Below are positions 19,263 to 20,756 of a stretch of DNA of 20,756 nucleotides, one piece after another; position 1 is the first letter of the stretch, and each line of letters begins with the position of its first letter. The stretch spans positions 1 to 20,756 of the forward strand of contig JAQGBZ010000675.1 in NCBI GenBank assembly GCA_034687125.1. The letters run 5' to 3'. The notes under the pieces were generated by a model. The model searched no databases. It had not been told where the DNA came from and was given only the letters and a program-made list of their open reading frames with translations. A program made the translations under genes and the position numbers. This DNA is from Neelides folsomi. Its lineage: Eukaryota > Arthropoda > Collembola > Neelipleona > Neelidae.

Positions 19263-20756
19263 ATGAGGTTTGCTTATATTTTATTAAATTCCTTATTTAC
19301 AAATGCATTATCAAATATAAATTTAATAAATTCCTTTGAAATCAAAAATATGCTGAGTCGTGAAATTAATACAGAAATCTCATACATTAAAGCATTTAAC
19401 AAATGCGAAATATATTTATTCAAACGTTCTTATGATGGAAAAGATAATTCTTTACTAAAAAATTATGTAGAATATTTTGCAAACTACGGATCTATATTAT
19501 TAATACAATCTCATTTCCATGGGCGGACATTTAAAAATAGAGAGTTTATATTTCATCAAAATGACTCAAGTGAGTATTTGGATGAATTAGTTATTTCTTC
19601 AACCTATTTTCGTAAATACCCTTTATGTACTATTGCATTTTTAATCAGTGAAGAAGAAGTCAAAACAATTTACAGGTTTTATAATTTAATCATAGATGCC
19701 GCATGTCTTAATTTCCGTTTTTCAATTACCAAATACAATTATTTTGTCATTGCGTTTCAATTTAATTTAACTTCCACCGAAGAAGGAGATCTCAACAATA
19801 ATTATGATACATTCATAGATCATATTAAGAAGATTTGGAATAGCTTTTTTTATGCAGCAGATAATTTTATATTTTATGCAATTTCCGAAAATGAAAATCC
19901 AGCCAAAGATTTAATGATTTTGAAAAGTTTTCAAAAATATAATAATTTTATGAATCAAGAGCCATCAGATCTATTTATTGAATTTTTAAATAATTTAATT
20001 ATTATTCCAAAAAATGAAATATTAAATTTATTTAATTCTAAATTAGGATTTTTATCAAAATTTAATTGCTTGGCTGATTTTGAAGGCGCAATTATATTTA
20101 ATTATGCTTCAAGTTATAATTATAAAAACAAACATGAATATGATGTTAGATGTCACATGAAAGATGAAATTCCATTTAATTATGACCCAAAATATTGTAT
20201 AATGGAAATTATTTCTAAAGATTTAAATGTATCGTTTGAAAATAGTAAACCAGACAGATTGAATGTAATTAAGAATATCTTTTGGATATCAGATATCAAA
20301 AGTATTATGGGTGCCAATGAAAATCATTTCATTCACGATTATATTTATTCTTCACGCTACTTATCATTTCCAATTAAATCGGTTTATACTTTTACACACT
20401 TTATTGATAAATCAACGGTAGTTAAATATTCTCTTATACTTTCTCCGTTTAGTATTTTCTTTTGGATATTCTTTTCAATCTCCATAGTTGCCACGATATT
20501 GATATTAAAATTATTTTTCATCTTTTCATTTTATAATAAAGAAATCAAATTTAGAACACTAAACAAATTATATTTTGCTATTTTTCAACTATTAATTCAG
20601 CAACCAAATTCTTTATTTGAGAAAATCCCTGTGTTGAATTTAAAATTTATTATTTTAATTAGTGATTTAATTTTAATGAGTTTTATTCTGAGTTCAGCTT
20701 ATAAATCTAAATTATTTTCAAATATTGCTCTTGATCAAAATCCTGTATCATTTGAA
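19263..20756 (+). CDS. Divergent ionotropic receptor-like channel, right copy (3'-partial)
   Basis: An open frame of 498 codons runs from the ATG to the window edge without a stop or intron. It begins with a probable signal peptide (MRFAYILLNSLFTNALS). The extracellular-type part covers residues about 20-390. M1 spans about 399-423 (FFWIFFSISIVATILILKLF), a pore-loop-like stretch lies at about 430-449 (TLNKLYFAIFQLLIQQ), and M3 spans about 462-482, ending in LSSAYKSKLFSN. This order and the SAYKSKLFSN ending are those of ionotropic glutamate receptor relatives. The second ligand-binding lobe and the last membrane segment must lie outside the window. Compared with the left copy it has three more codons, in two places (ASSYNYKN and HDYIYSS). 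It probably serves chemosensation as a tuning receptor; ligand unknown. Confidence 0.6.
   Translation, partial: MRFAYILLNSLFTNALSNINLINSFEIKNMLSREINTEISYIKAFNKCEIYLFKRSYDGKDNSLLKNYVEYFANYGSILLIQSHFHGRTFKNREFIFHQNDSSEYLDELVISSTYFRKYPLCTIAFLISEEEVKTIYRFYNLIIDAACLNFRFSITKYNYFVIAFQFNLTSTEEGDLNNNYDTFIDHIKKIWNSFFYAADNFIFYAISENENPAKDLMILKSFQKYNNFMNQEPSDLFIEFLNNLIIIPKNEILNLFNSKLGFLSKFNCLADFEGAIIFNYASSYNYKNKHEYDVRCHMKDEIPFNYDPKYCIMEIISKDLNVSFENSKPDRLNVIKNIFWISDIKSIMGANENHFIHDYIYSSRYLSFPIKSVYTFTHFIDKSTVVKYSLILSPFSIFFWIFFSISIVATILILKLFFIFSFYNKEIKFRTLNKLYFAIFQLLIQQPNSLFEKIPVLNLKFIILISDLILMSFILSSAYKSKLFSNIALDQNPVSFE

Larger units (their letters stand above)
18760..20756. repeat. Right arm of large inverted repeat
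   Basis: The last bases mirror the first bases of the window exactly, and the match continues inwards to about 18760 (partner 1987). The outermost 410 bp differ at about eight or nine positions by eye. A block of about 250 bp around 19690-19940 is identical to the left arm. Regions between are visibly more diverged and include indels. Confidence 0.9.

Noticed and set aside
1..20756. The window as a complete 20-kb transposon with 2-kb terminal repeats
   Set aside because: The arms carry receptor genes cut at the window edge, no target duplication is visible, and the interior holds ordinary host genes. The symmetric ends probably reflect how the window was cut.

Overview
This window is AT-rich eukaryotic nuclear DNA, most likely arthropod. 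Coding exons are short and separated by GT-AG introns. The recognisable genes are animal families: a CRIP LIM protein, a MARCH-type membrane ubiquitin ligase and divergent ionotropic receptors. One promoter carries an arthropod TCAGT initiator with a correctly spaced DPE-like element, and eukaryotic DNA transposon relics (Merlin-like, hAT-like, a hairpin MITE) are present. A springtail-like animal is my best guess but is inference only. No ribosome-binding sites, operons, rRNA, tRNA or CRISPR arrays are visible.

Layout: (1) 1..1987 and about 18760..20756 are arms of a large inverted repeat. Each arm carries an intronless divergent ionotropic-receptor gene, reading outwards and cut by the window edge just after the third hydrophobic segment. 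(2) A third, broken copy of the same gene lies at 3330..4137 with its upstream region up to 4763. A Merlin-like transposase fragment (2644..3065) sits between copies one and three. (3) 4764..6240 is AT-rich intergenic DNA with a short minisatellite. (4) A four-coding-exon CRIP gene runs from 6762 to 9404, with a probable non-coding first exon and a TCAGT/DPE promoter near 6308. (5) 9405..11050 holds nothing I can name. (6) 11117..12340 is an intronless, GC-richer gene for a two-domain DUF5077-DUF3472 protein. I associate that architecture with bacteria, so it is a candidate for horizontal acquisition. (7) From 12024 to about 16583 there is a tandem duplication of a unit of about 2.3 kb. Each unit holds the tail of the DUF3472 gene and, convergent with it, a five-exon MARCH-like gene. 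The distal MARCH copy (14583..15628) reads through intact as 191 residues. The proximal copy (12560..13610) has a 5-bp deletion inside its RING-CH exon. (8) 16806..17592 is a four-exon model for a small secreted coiled-coil protein with a cysteine-rich tail. (9) 17658..18309 is a decayed hAT-like non-autonomous element.

The genes do not form an obvious pathway. The window is a locus shaped by duplication: an inverted receptor-gene pair with mosaic identity that suggests gene conversion, a tandem duplication whose breakpoint falls inside a probably foreign gene, and a small hairpin element present in one tandem unit with an empty site in the other. All exon models were made by hand from reading frame and splice signals, so transcript data would be decisive.
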